Assembly: GCA_016719885.1 (NCBI GenBank)
Contig: JADJYF010000011.1
Location: forward strand, 1 to 64,000
Direction of reading: 5' to 3'
Origin: Pseudomonadota bacterium
GTDB taxonomy: Bacteria > Pseudomonadota > Gammaproteobacteria > Ga0077536
Length of the DNA stretch: 64,000 nt
The notes beneath the pieces are model-generated. The model did no database searches. It saw only the letters and a list, made by a program, of their open reading frames with translations, and had not been told where the DNA came from. Shown here piece after piece: positions 38,269 to 46,718 of this stretch. Each line of letters starts with the position of its first letter. Positions within the stretch are counted from its first letter, which is position 1. The translations under genes and the position numbers were made by a program.

Positions 38269-39921
38269 TCAAACGCCGCGCGCGCCCGGCATCCTGTAGT
38301 CCTTGGGCGGCGTCCAGCGCAGCGGTGCGTCGAGGGCCGCCAGCACCGCCGGGTCGCGGCCGTAGACGTCGCGCCGGAATTCCACCGTGCCGTCGGCGGC
38401 CGGGAAGGCCGTCAGGTAGAGCAGCATGATGCTCACCTTGCGCGGCAGGTTGATGCGCAGGTTGGCGCCCTTGGCGACGGCCTTGTCGATGGCCGCGCGG
38501 TTCCAGCGCGGGTCGTCACGCAGCACCTCCTGCGCCAGTTTCAGCGGGTCCTCGATGCGGATGCAGCCGGAGCTGAAGGCGCGCTCGGCAAGCTGGAACA
38601 GGCCACGGGTCGGGGTGTCGTGCAGGTAGACCGAGTGCACGTTGGGGAACATGAAGGCGACGCGTCCCAGCGGATTCTCGGGACCGGCCTCCTGGCGCAG
38701 GATCCAGGGAAAGCCGGCGCCGCGCTTGCGCCAGTCGATGGTCGTCGCGTCGACCGGCTTGCCGTCGAAATCGATGAGCCTCAATTTCTTGGTGGCGAGA
38801 TAGCCCGGGTCGTGGCGCAGCTTGGGCAGGATGTCCTCCTTGAGGATGGTCGGCGGCACGGTCCAGCTCGGGTTCAATTCCACGTAGGACAGATGGTCCT
38901 TGAAGATCGGCGTCTTGCGGAATGGCTTGCCGACGATCACGCGCCCCGACCAACGCACTTCGCCGTGGTCGAGGTACATCGCTTCGAAGGCCGCGATATT
39001 GACCGACAGCGCCTCGGGCTCGAGATCGCGGAACACCCAGCGCACGCGTTCGAGATTGACACGCAGATCGTTGATGCGCGCGGCCAGCGATACGTTCATC
39101 ACCGCCAGCGTGCCGCGTCCGATGGCGCCATCGACATCCAGACCGTTACGGCGCTGGAAGGCTCGCACCGCCTCGACCAGGCCCGCGTCGTAGACCGCGT
39201 CTTGCGGCGGCGCCACCGCCGCCACGTAATCACCGCTGGCGGCGAGGCGCGCGCGCACTTCGACGATGCGCGCATCGCGCATGTCCGGCTTCAAGGTCGG
39301 GCCACTTTTCACGCTCGGCCATTGCTCGCCGCGCTCCTGGCGCGCACGCAGATCGGCCAAGGCTTTTTTCAGCGCGCGGTAGTAGTTATCGGACGGGCGC
39401 AGCGCGGCCAGACGCTCGGCGAGCTTGTCGCTCGCGATCGAATCGCGCAGCCACGCCGTCGGATCGGTCTTGCCGAAGCTGCGCGAATAATTCCAGTCCG
39501 GATCGAGCGCCTCGGGATTGCATTTGCCGAAGCGCAGCGTGAAAGCGAGACGCGCCAAGGCCTCGGTCGCGATCAGTTCACGCGCGGCGGGCGGCAGGCT
39601 GTCGATCGACGCCAGCTTGTCATCGAGAAAATCATGCGGGTCGAGACCATCGCTGAAACTCTCGGCCACCGCCGCGCGCAACACGTCGAGTTGTTTGCGC
39701 GTCCATCGCGGCGCTTGGTCGGGCCCGGCATGGAGCGCGCGCAGGAAGGGCGTGGACCACAAGGTTTCGCCGGCGATTTGCACCTGCGGCGCATCGCCGG
39801 ACAGCGCCAGCGCGATGTCCGACGGCGCGCCCATGGCGTGCGGTGATAACGTGAGAATGACGGCGACGCACAGAACGTAGAGCGCGCGCGTAACGGCGCG
39901 CGTGGAGATGGGGGCCTGCAT
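38269..39921 (-). CDS. L,D-transpeptidase of the YcbB (LdtD) type
   Basis: A 550-residue periplasmic enzyme that makes 3-3 cross-links between diaminopimelate residues of peptidoglycan. A signal peptide (about 1-32, ending HAMG) precedes an N-terminal scaffold, a peptidoglycan-binding domain (GLVEAVRAFQRRNGLDVDG) and a YkuD catalytic domain with HDTPTR and the nucleophile C453 in SSGCIR. Overall order matches YcbB. ATG 39921 gives the signal peptide directly. It is divergent from a YcbK-type peptidase gene across 72 bp; in E. coli the homologues ycbB and ycbK are also neighbours. ybiT follows 262 bp downstream. Confidence 0.92.
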   Translation of the reverse strand: MQAPISTRAVTRALYVLCVAVILTLSPHAMGAPSDIALALSGDAPQVQIAGETLWSTPFLRALHAGPDQAPRWTRKQLDVLRAAVAESFSDGLDPHDFLDDKLASIDSLPPAARELIATEALARLAFTLRFGKCNPEALDPDWNYSRSFGKTDPTAWLRDSIASDKLAERLAALRPSDNYYRALKKALADLRARQERGEQWPSVKSGPTLKPDMRDARIVEVRARLAASGDYVAAVAPPQDAVYDAGLVEAVRAFQRRNGLDVDGAIGRGTLAVMNVSLAARINDLRVNLERVRWVFRDLEPEALSVNIAAFEAMYLDHGEVRWSGRVIVGKPFRKTPIFKDHLSYVELNPSWTVPPTILKEDILPKLRHDPGYLATKKLRLIDFDGKPVDATTIDWRKRGAGFPWILRQEAGPENPLGRVAFMFPNVHSVYLHDTPTRGLFQLAERAFSSGCIRIEDPLKLAQEVLRDDPRWNRAAIDKAVAKGANLRINLPRKVSIMLLYLTAFPAADGTVEFRRDVYGRDPAVLAALDAPLRWTPPKDYRMPGARGV

Positions 39922-39993
39922 TCGGACTTGATTGCTCCGGGTAAGGTTTGCTAATAGTAGCCCGGTTCGCGACCGAACCGATGAGGGGGAAGG

Positions 39994-40563
39994 GTGCCGA
40001 TAGACAAATCGAAAGACGAGATGGGCACCGGGTCGCGCGTGATGTCGCGTCGTGGGTTTTTGCAATGGGGCGCAGGTGCGGCCGTGCTGTGCGCCGCGCC
40101 CGCGTGGGCCAAGGTGCCGTCGCGTCGTGCCTTGTCTTTCGAGCATCTGCATACCGGTGAACGCCTGTCCGTCACCTATTACGCCAACGGCGCCTACAAC
40201 GATCACGCGTTGAAATCGATCAATCACCTGTTGCGCGACTTCCGCACCGCGCAGGTCTTCCCGATCCGTCGCCAATTGCTCGACCAGCTCTACCTCGTGC
40301 ACGCCGCCATCGGCAGCGATGCGCCGTTCCAGATCATCTGCGGTTACCGTTCGCCGGCCACCAACGAGTTCCTGCGCCGCACCAGCAGCGGCGTCGCCCA
40401 GCGCAGCCTGCACATGGATGGCATGGCCATCGACGTACGCCTGCGCGATACCCGCACGCGCCACCTGCGCGATGTCGCGGCGCGCCTGAAGCTCGGCGGC
40501 GTCGGCTACTACGCGTCCTCCGATTTCGTGCACCTGGACATCGGCCGCCCGCGCCAGTGGTGA
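39994..40563 (+). CDS. YcbK/DUF882-type peptidoglycan endopeptidase (MepK-like)
   Basis: A 189-residue exported protein. SRRGFLQW at 18-25 followed by a hydrophobic stretch is a Tat-type signal, cleaved near APAWA. The zinc peptidase residues of the M15-like family are present: H140 and D147 in SLHMDGMAID, and H180 in FVHLDIG. The E. coli homologue MepK cleaves 3-3 cross-links, the bonds formed by the divergent YcbB-type enzyme, so the two probably balance each other. GTG 39994 was kept for the AGGGGGA site, though its spacing is short; ATG 40021 or 40042 are alternatives that preserve the twin-arginine motif. Confidence 0.9.
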   Translation: MPIDKSKDEMGTGSRVMSRRGFLQWGAGAAVLCAAPAWAKVPSRRALSFEHLHTGERLSVTYYANGAYNDHALKSINHLLRDFRTAQVFPIRRQLLDQLYLVHAAIGSDAPFQIICGYRSPATNEFLRRTSSGVAQRSLHMDGMAIDVRLRDTRTRHLRDVAARLKLGGVGYYASSDFVHLDIGRPRQW

Positions 40564-40646
40564 TGCGCCCGCTGGTGGCCGTCGGCCACGGCGCGACCGG
40601 CCGATAAATCCCCGCACTTTCTCGCGTCGCTGGCCGCGGCGCGGAT

Positions 40647-40659
40647 TCGATACTATCGA
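40647..40659. promoter_or_regulatory. Perfect palindrome ahead of the crotonase-ACAD-SDR operon
   Basis: TCGATACTATCGA is an exact 13 bp palindrome centred 56 bp ahead of ATG 40709. Position and symmetry suit an operator, and GATACT overlaps a possible -10 box. The regulator is unknown. Confidence 0.35.
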
Positions 40660-40708
40660 CGCCTGATCTGCGTAACTCCGTGCGCCGCATGCGCCCCAGG
40701 GAGCTGAC

Positions 40709-41488
40709 ATGTTCGAAACCTTGCATTACGTGGCCGCGGACGGCGTTGGCGTCATAACGCTCAATCGCCCGGACCGTTTGAACGCGGTCAATGCCGCGAT
40801 GGCCACCGAACTCGAAGCGCTCGCGCGCCGGCTGCGCGACGACGCCACGCTGCGCGCGGTGATCGTGACCGGCGCCGGCCGCGTGTTCTGCGCCGGCGCC
40901 GACATCGCGGCGCTCGACGCGCTGACCAATGCCGATGCCGCCTATCGCTTTCTCGAAGGCCTGCAGGTGGCGTTCAATGCCATCGAGGCCTTGCCCATGC
41001 CGACCATCGCGGCGGTGCATGGTCTTGCATTCGGGGGCGGCTGCGAACTGGCGCTGGCCTGTGATTTTCGCCTGCTCGGCCAGGACGCGCGCCTGGGCGT
41101 GCCGGAGATCAAGCTCGGTCTCTTGCCCGGCGCCGGCGGCACCCAGCGCCTGTCGCGTCTGCTGCCCGCCGCGATCGCGCGCCAGATGATCTACTTCGGC
41201 GAGCCGCTCGATGCCGACACCGCGCTCGCGCACGGCCTGGTCAACGCGGTGGTCGCCAGCGGTGAGGTGCTGGACGAAGCGCGGCGCTGGGCCGCGCGCC
41301 TTGCCGCGCTGCCGCCGTTGGCGCTGCGCTCCGCGAAACTCTTGGTGCATGGCGCGGCCTTGCATGGCCTGGCCTCGGGCATCGAAGCGGAACGGCAGGC
41401 CGTCAGCTACCTGTTTCAAACGCAGGACGCGCACGAAGGCGTGCGCGCCTTTCTCGAAAAGCGCAGCGCGCGGTTCCAGGGAAACTAG
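40709..41488 (+). CDS. Enoyl-CoA hydratase (classical crotonase)
   Basis: A 259-residue crotonase with both catalytic glutamates: GGGCELALACD and PEIKLGLLPGAGG. It should add water across an enoyl-CoA double bond in the cytoplasm. The ribosome site AGGGAG is 6 bp ahead of ATG. It heads an operon with an acyl-CoA dehydrogenase (2 bp gap) and an SDR (6 bp gap). The trio recalls the alicyclic badK-aliB-badH set for cyclohexanecarboxyl-CoA degradation, but general beta-oxidation is equally possible. Confidence 0.94.
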   Translation: MFETLHYVAADGVGVITLNRPDRLNAVNAAMATELEALARRLRDDATLRAVIVTGAGRVFCAGADIAALDALTNADAAYRFLEGLQVAFNAIEALPMPTIAAVHGLAFGGGCELALACDFRLLGQDARLGVPEIKLGLLPGAGGTQRLSRLLPAAIARQMIYFGEPLDADTALAHGLVNAVVASGEVLDEARRWAARLAALPPLALRSAKLLVHGAALHGLASGIEAERQAVSYLFQTQDAHEGVRAFLEKRSARFQGN

Positions 41489-41490
41489 TC

Positions 41491-42642
41491 ATGGATTTCG
41501 ATTTTGACGACAGTGAACGGGCCTTCCAGGAAACCCTGCGTCGCTACGCGCTGGAAAGACTCGCGCCGGATTACGCGCGCTGGGATCACGGCGAGGCGGT
41601 GCCGCGCGAGCGCATCCGAGCCTTCGCCGAACTCGGCGTCACCGGCCTGCGCGTGCCCGAAGCCTATGGCGGCGTCGGCGGCAGCTACGTGATGGCCGGC
41701 ATCGCCGCCGAGGAAATCGCGCGCGGTGATCACAACTTCACCATGTATTTGCAGCTCGGCGCGATCAGCGCCGACCTCATCGGCCAGTACGCCGAGGAGC
41801 GCGTGAAGAGCATGATCCTGCCGGGGATCGCCAGCGGTGAGACCTTGGTATCCTTCGGCCTGACCGAGCCGGGCGCCGGTTCCGACGCCGCCTCGATCAA
41901 GACCCGTGCCACGCTGGACGGCGACGAATGGGTGGTGAACGGTGAGAAAGCTTCCATCACCATGGCCGGCTACGCCGATTACTGCGTGGTGTTCGCGCGC
42001 ATCGGCGCGGCGGGCGCCAAGGGCATAGGCGCGATCGTGGTGCCGCTGAATGCGCCCGGCGTCACGCGCCGCGTTTACGACAGCATGGGCGGTAAGCTCA
42101 CCGGTCGCGGCTCGTTGTTCTTCGACAACGTGCGCGTGCCGCGCGATCACCAGCTCGGCGCCGACAAGTCGGGTTTCGCGCAGGCCATGGAGGCCTTCGA
42201 TTACAACCGCGCCATCATCGCGCTGGCCTGCATAGGCACGGCCCAGCAGTCGCTCGATGAAACCGTGGAATTCGCCAAGCAGCGTCACACCTTCGGCAAA
42301 CCGCTGGCGCGCCATGAAGGCTATGCCTTCCAGATCGCCGAACACAGCACGCAGTTGCATGCCGCGCGCCTGTTGGCCTACCAGACCCTGTGGCTGCGCG
42401 ATCGCGGGCGACCCCATACCCGCGAGGCTGCGATGGTGAAATGGCTGGCGCCGCACGCGGCGGTGCAGGCCATCCACGGCTGCATGGTGTTGAACGGCTG
42501 GATGGGTTACGACAATTCCATGCCCTACGCGCAACGCCTGCGCGACGTGATTGGTCTCGAGATCGGCGACGGCACGCCGGAGATCATGAAGGGCGTGGTG
42601 GCGCGCGAGATCTTCGGCCGTGAATACATCTCCTACCGGTAG
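41491..42642 (+). CDS. Acyl-CoA dehydrogenase (AliB-like)
   Basis: A 383-residue flavoprotein of the acyl-CoA dehydrogenase family. FGLTEPGAGSD and the flavin-binding WVVNGEKASIT are present, with RHTFGKPLARHEGYAFQIAE in the C-terminal helical domain and the ending EIGDGTPEIMKGVVAREIFG. It oxidises an acyl-CoA to the enoyl-CoA, passing electrons to ETF. The C-terminal part recalls cyclohexanecarboxyl-CoA dehydrogenases, though this is a recollection of family resemblance and not a test. It starts 2 bp after the crotonase stop codon. Confidence 0.93.
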   Translation: MDFDFDDSERAFQETLRRYALERLAPDYARWDHGEAVPRERIRAFAELGVTGLRVPEAYGGVGGSYVMAGIAAEEIARGDHNFTMYLQLGAISADLIGQYAEERVKSMILPGIASGETLVSFGLTEPGAGSDAASIKTRATLDGDEWVVNGEKASITMAGYADYCVVFARIGAAGAKGIGAIVVPLNAPGVTRRVYDSMGGKLTGRGSLFFDNVRVPRDHQLGADKSGFAQAMEAFDYNRAIIALACIGTAQQSLDETVEFAKQRHTFGKPLARHEGYAFQIAEHSTQLHAARLLAYQTLWLRDRGRPHTREAAMVKWLAPHAAVQAIHGCMVLNGWMGYDNSMPYAQRLRDVIGLEIGDGTPEIMKGVVAREIFGREYISYR

Positions 42643-42648
42643 GCGCGC

Positions 42649-43413
42649 ATGAATGGTTCTGAAGCACGCGCGCCGCGCGTACTGATCACCGGCGGCACGC
42701 GCGGCATCGGCTTGGCGGTCGCCGAGCGCTTTGCCGCCGGCGGCGCTGAAGTGCTGCTCAACTATCGACGTGACGACGCCACCGCCGAGGCCGCGGTCAG
42801 TGCCATCGTCGCGCGCGGCGGCCGCGCCCAGGCGCTGCGCGCCGACATCGGCGATGCCGATTCGGTCGACGCCATGTTCGAACGCATTCGTCACGACGGC
42901 GCGACGCTCGACGTGTTGGTCGCCAATGCCGCCGCCACCGCCTTCAAGCCACTGATGGAGGCCGGCACCCATCACGTGGCGCGCACTTTCGGCATCACCA
43001 TCAGCGGCTTCCTGGCGCTGGCGCAGGCGGCCGCCGGCATGATGAGGGACGGCGGCGCGATGGTCGCGCTGTCGGGCTTCGACGCGGTACGCGTGATCGA
43101 ACGACACGGCATACTCGGCCCGGCCAAGGCCGCCATGGAATCCATGGTGCGCTACCTCGCCGTGGAGCTTGCGCCGCGCGGCATCCGCGTCAATGGCGTC
43201 AGTCCCGGCTATATCGATACCCACTCGGCGCGTTTCTATGCCGGCGCGAAGTTCGAAAGCGAAATCGCGCCACGCTGGTGCGCGCAAACGCCGCTGGGCC
43301 GGCTCGGTCGGCCCGAGGAAGTGGCGACGGTGGTGGAATTCCTGTGCTCGGCGCAGGCGTCCTTCGTCACCGGCCAGACCTTGATCGTGGATGGCGGCCT
43401 GACCTTGATTTGA
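42649..43413 (+). CDS. SDR-family oxidoreductase lacking the catalytic tyrosine
   Basis: A 254-residue Rossmann-fold short-chain dehydrogenase with TGGTRGIG at 14-21, an NAA motif at 93-95, S142 and K160, ending in GQTLIVDGG. It aligns best in memory with FabL-type enoyl reductases (YLAVELAPRGIRVNGVSPG), where the tyrosine sits seven residues before the lysine. Here that position is H153, and no tyrosine occurs at the YxxxK position either (G156). Activity may be altered or lost. It is the third gene of the crotonase/acyl-CoA dehydrogenase operon. Confidence 0.88.
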   Translation: MNGSEARAPRVLITGGTRGIGLAVAERFAAGGAEVLLNYRRDDATAEAAVSAIVARGGRAQALRADIGDADSVDAMFERIRHDGATLDVLVANAAATAFKPLMEAGTHHVARTFGITISGFLALAQAAAGMMRDGGAMVALSGFDAVRVIERHGILGPAKAAMESMVRYLAVELAPRGIRVNGVSPGYIDTHSARFYAGAKFESEIAPRWCAQTPLGRLGRPEEVATVVEFLCSAQASFVTGQTLIVDGGLTLI

Positions 43414-43430
43414 ATGGTCGCGCGCCGCGC

Positions 43431-43444
43431 TTGACCTGTATCAA
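43431..43444. promoter_or_regulatory. FNR/ANR-like box upstream of hemerythrin
   Basis: TTGACCTGTATCAA matches TTGAT-N4-ATCAA at nine of ten positions, in the 86 bp gap between the SDR and hemerythrin genes, centred about 62 bp before ATG 43500. This suggests oxygen-responsive control. Confidence 0.55.
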
Positions 43445-43499
43445 AGCCGCCCGGACGTTCAGCGTGTGCAATGCGTGCGAGCCTTTCGGAGAGCCGTTC

Positions 43500-43937
43500 A
43501 TGACCACCCTCGCCTGGAACCCGACACTCGCTCTCGACGACGTCGTGATGGATCACACTCACGAGGAGTTCGTCGATTTGCTGAACGCGGTGGGGACAGC
43601 CGGACCCGCGGACATCGAGGCCACCATGCGCGCCTTCGTCGAGCACACCGAACAGCACTTTGCAGAGGAAGAGCGCTGGATGAAGGAAAGCGGCTTTCCG
43701 CCGCTGGGTTGTCACCAGAACCAGCACAACATGGTGCTGCAGGTGGCGCGAGAAGTGTGCGCACGCGTCGCCAAGGGCGAGACCACGCTCGGCGAGCCCT
43801 TCGCCAAGGCCGTCGCCGAATGGTTTGGCGATCACGTTTCGGTGATGGATTCCATCCTCAAGCAGTACATGGACATGCAGGGCTACACGCCGGTGATGCA
43901 GTCGCTGGCCGAGGAAACGCGCAAGAAAGCCGGGTGA
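43500..43937 (+). CDS. Bacteriohemerythrin
   Basis: A 145-residue hemerythrin. The di-iron ligands can be placed: H19 or H21, H49, H53-x3-E57, H72-x3-H76 and H112-x4-D117. It binds O2 reversibly at a non-haem di-iron site in the cytoplasm and may sense, store or deliver oxygen. Located as a single gene after the SDR, it has its own upstream FNR-like box and is followed by a REPIN-like element. Delivery of O2 to the many local oxygenases is possible but unproven. Confidence 0.93.
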   Translation: MTTLAWNPTLALDDVVMDHTHEEFVDLLNAVGTAGPADIEATMRAFVEHTEQHFAEEERWMKESGFPPLGCHQNQHNMVLQVAREVCARVAKGETTLGEPFAKAVAEWFGDHVSVMDSILKQYMDMQGYTPVMQSLAEETRKKAG

Positions 43938-43957
43938 CGCCCAGGCCGCTGCGACAT

Positions 43958-44026
43958 TGTGGGTCAGACTTCAGTCTGACTCTTCGTGTCGGTGCCTCGC
44001 ATGTCAGACTGAAGTCTGACCCACAA
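43958..44026. repeat. REPIN-like inverted doublet, GTGG family, copy 2
   Basis: Outer TTGTGGG heads at both ends (43958 and 44026), each followed by the hairpin GTCAGACTTCAGTCTGAC or its inverse. It fills the gap between the convergent hemerythrin and quinoprotein genes. Confidence 0.85.
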
Positions 44027-44055
44027 GAGATCCCATCCCAGGAACCTCACTGCCG

Positions 44056-45840
44056 TCAGTCTTCCGGCAACGCAAACGCTATCACCGCATCCCCCAAGGC
44101 AAACTTGAACAGTGCGTGGCCGCCGGCCGCCACCGCCACGTATTGGCGGCCCTTGACGCGATAGGTGATGGCTGGCGCGTTGACGCCGGCGCCGGTCGCG
44201 AAACGCCACAGGCGTTTGCCGCTCCTGGCATCGAGGGCGATGAAGTCGCCGTTGCTTTCACCCGCGAAAACCAGACCGCCGGCCGTCGCCAGCGCGCCGG
44301 ACATCACCGGCAGCGTGGTCTTGAGTTGCCAGGCAATCTTGCCGTCGTTCGGATTGATGGCGGACAGCGTGCCGGCGCGTTGCGCGTCGTTCTTGAAGCT
44401 CAGCACCGTGACGTCCTTGCCCGCCGCGTTCTTTTCCAACTGGTAGTGGCTGGCGTTGTCGGTGGCCGGCACGTACACGTAGCCGGTTTGCGGACTGTAG
44501 GCGCTGGGCGGCCAGTTGGCGCCGCCGGCGGCGCCCGGCAACACGTCGATGCCGGCGGCGGTGGCGCGCCGGAACATCACCTTGTCCTGCGGCACGAAGG
44601 CCTCGGAGCGCAACAGCGGTTTGCCGGTCAGGCGATCGAGGACGTACATCCAACCTGACTTGGACGCCGCCGCCAGCGCCGGCAGCGGCTGCTGGTCCGG
44701 GCCTTTCAAATCCAGCAACACCGGCGGCGACGAGGCATCGTAGCCCCACAGGTCGTGGGGCACCAACTGGTGATACCAGCGCAGTTTGCCGCTCGCGACA
44801 TCGAGCGCGATGAGTGACGAAGTGTAGAGATTGTCGCCCGGCCGCTTGTCGTCCTCGTAGCCCGGCGAGGCATTGCCGGTGCCGAAGTAGATGAGACCAT
44901 GGGCCGTGTCGATGGACGGCGTCGAATAGATAGAACCGCCGCCGGTCTTCCACGCGTCCCGATACCTGGCGGCATTGGCCCGTTCAGCGTCGATGTCGCG
45001 CGGCAGCGCATCGCCGAACGCGGTCTTGGCGACGAAGTCGCCTTCCCAGCCGCTCGCCGCCGTCGAATACCAGCGCCACACGAGATCGCCATTGTCGACG
45101 CTGTAGGCGCTGAGAAAGGCGCGCAGGCCGTCACGCACGCCGGGCCGCCCCAAGGTCGACGCGCTGTTGTGCTCGGCGTCGCTCAGCACCGCGCTGTAAC
45201 CGGTGCCGCTGACGCCGACGAACACCTTGCCATCGTGGACCACCGGCGCCATGTTGCCGGCGAAGCGCGTGGCGCGATCGAAAGCCTCGTGATGCGCGGG
45301 ATCGTAGTGGCGCAGCGCGGCGAGGTCGTCCGGGTTGCCGCTCATCGGGTCGACCACCGGGATGTCCCACACGAGTTTGCCGTCCCTGGCGTCGAGCGCG
45401 ACGAGACGCGCATCGGCGGTGATCATGAACAGCCGGCCGTCGCTGAAGGCGAGGCCGCGGTTATGCGAGCCGCAGCACAGCTTGTCGGTGACGGCTTTAT
45501 GCGTGTAGCGCCATTTCTCCGCGCCGCTCGCGGCATCGAGGGCGATGACGTGGTTGAACGGCGTGGTGACATACATCACGCCGTCGGCGACCAGCGGATT
45601 GGTGGGGAAGGTGCCGACGATGCCGGTCTGCATGATCCAGGCGGGCGTGAGTTTGGCGACATTGGCGGTCGTGATGTCGGCAAGCTCGCTGTAGCGCTGG
45701 TTGCCGAAGCCATGCCCGTAGGTCTGCCAGTTGTCCTGGTCGGGTGCGGCGTGATTCCGGCGCGCGTCGTCGGCCCGTGCATTGGCGCCGCCCAAGGCCA
45801 CGAAAAGAACGAGCGCCATGCCGCTGAAGAGCTTGAACAT
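44056..45840 (-). CDS. PQQ-dependent (quinoprotein) alcohol dehydrogenase
   Basis: A 594-residue periplasmic protein with a signal peptide (about 1-24, ending NARA) and an eight-bladed propeller signalled by repeated W-motifs such as ALDAASGAEKWRY and ALDARDGKLVWD. The vicinal cysteines C122-C123 (LCCGSH) are the disulfide characteristic of methanol/ethanol-type PQQ dehydrogenases. No cytochrome c domain is attached, so electrons must leave through a separate carrier. ATG 45840 follows GGTGGGGAT. PQQ synthesis genes are not in the window. The substrate is unclear. Confidence 0.92.
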   Translation of the reverse strand: MFKLFSGMALVLFVALGGANARADDARRNHAAPDQDNWQTYGHGFGNQRYSELADITTANVAKLTPAWIMQTGIVGTFPTNPLVADGVMYVTTPFNHVIALDAASGAEKWRYTHKAVTDKLCCGSHNRGLAFSDGRLFMITADARLVALDARDGKLVWDIPVVDPMSGNPDDLAALRHYDPAHHEAFDRATRFAGNMAPVVHDGKVFVGVSGTGYSAVLSDAEHNSASTLGRPGVRDGLRAFLSAYSVDNGDLVWRWYSTAASGWEGDFVAKTAFGDALPRDIDAERANAARYRDAWKTGGGSIYSTPSIDTAHGLIYFGTGNASPGYEDDKRPGDNLYTSSLIALDVASGKLRWYHQLVPHDLWGYDASSPPVLLDLKGPDQQPLPALAAASKSGWMYVLDRLTGKPLLRSEAFVPQDKVMFRRATAAGIDVLPGAAGGANWPPSAYSPQTGYVYVPATDNASHYQLEKNAAGKDVTVLSFKNDAQRAGTLSAINPNDGKIAWQLKTTLPVMSGALATAGGLVFAGESNGDFIALDARSGKRLWRFATGAGVNAPAITYRVKGRQYVAVAAGGHALFKFALGDAVIAFALPED

Positions 45841-45974
45841 CGGGATCCCCACCATGGAAAGACGGTGTGCGCACTCTAGCAGAGCAGGGCGCAAGTGCAG
45901 GAGCGGTCGGCCATTCCCCGAAACGGGGGCGGCGCACCGGGCGGCGCGGCGTAAAATGGCTGACGGCCTTACCC

Positions 45975-46050
45975 TGTAGGTGCGAATGCATTCGCACATT
46001 GGATTGGCCGCCCGTCACATTTCCAATGTGCGAATGAATTCGCACCTACA
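45975..46050. repeat. REPIN-like inverted doublet, GTAG family, copy 2
   Basis: The arms match those of copy 1; the left hairpin loop differs by one base (GAATGCATTC versus GAATGAATTC). It lies in a divergent spacer, its last base directly touching the AGGAG ribosome site (46051-46055) of the cupin gene. Confidence 0.85.
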
Positions 46051-46061
46051 AGGAGAGCGTC

Positions 46062-46553
46062 ATGACTTCATCCCTTGCCGCGCAGACCGCAGGCTCCGCC
46101 GACAAGTCCGGCTTCCGCTACGACACCAGCAAGGTCGAGTGGCACAAGTTCTTCACGCCCGGCACTTGGTACCGCATCCTGAATGTCGATGTCGCCGCGC
46201 GCACCGCCGACATGCTGGTCAAGTTCGAGGCCAACGGACAATGCATGTATCACCGCCATGGCTGTGCCACCACCACGCTGGTATTGGAAGGCGAGCTGCG
46301 CGTGCGCGAGCAGTTGAACGGCGGCGAAGTGCTGAAAGTGAAACCGGCGGGCAGCTATTCCCACGGCGGTTTCGGTGAAGTGCATATCGAAGGTGCGGGT
46401 AATGAGGATGCCATCATCTTCTTTGGCATGCGCAGCGACACCGATGTCATCTACGAATTCCTGAACGACGATTTGAGCCTGAAGCGCGCCGTCACCGTCG
46501 GCGATTTCCATCACGACTGGGTGACGAAGTGGCCGGGGGATGTGAAAGGATAA
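46062..46553 (+). CDS. Cupin-domain protein
   Basis: A 163-residue single-cupin protein. YHRHGCATTTLVLEGELRV supplies the first metal-binding motif, with KPAGSYSHGGFGEVH as the second half. Such proteins bind Fe, Mn or Zn and act as small dioxygenases, isomerases or ChrR-like sensors; no specific activity is visible. There is no signal peptide. It starts 12 bp after a REPIN-like doublet and is divergent from the quinoprotein gene. Confidence 0.85.
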   Translation: MTSSLAAQTAGSADKSGFRYDTSKVEWHKFFTPGTWYRILNVDVAARTADMLVKFEANGQCMYHRHGCATTTLVLEGELRVREQLNGGEVLKVKPAGSYSHGGFGEVHIEGAGNEDAIIFFGMRSDTDVIYEFLNDDLSLKRAVTVGDFHHDWVTKWPGDVKG

Positions 46554-46575
46554 TCCAGCAACAAGGAATCGTCGG

Positions 46576-46661
46576 TTGTGGGTCGGACTTCAGCCTGACA
46601 TTGGACAACAACGCTAGCGCCGGGATGGACCTTGAATGTCAGACTGAAGTCTGACCCACAA
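46576..46661. repeat. REPIN-like inverted doublet, GTGG family, copy 3
   Basis: TTGTGGG heads at both ends enclose GTCGGACTTCAGCCTGAC (one stem mismatch) and GTCAGACTGAAGTCTGAC, with a 40-odd bp spacer. It is between convergent cupin and BVMO genes. Confidence 0.82.
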
Positions 46662-46678
46662 CGCTGCCTGCTGAACCA

Positions 46679-46711
46679 CACTCCCGGCGACGCATCGCGT
46701 CGCCGGGAGTG
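46679..46711. terminator. Perfect 14 bp stem-loop between convergent genes
   Basis: CACTCCCGGCGACG (46679-46692) and its exact complement (46698-46711) enclose CATCG, 7 bp from the BVMO stop codon. Strong GC stem without T tracts; a probable bidirectional transcription end for cupin and BVMO. Confidence 0.6.
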
Positions 46712-46718
46712 AATGCCC

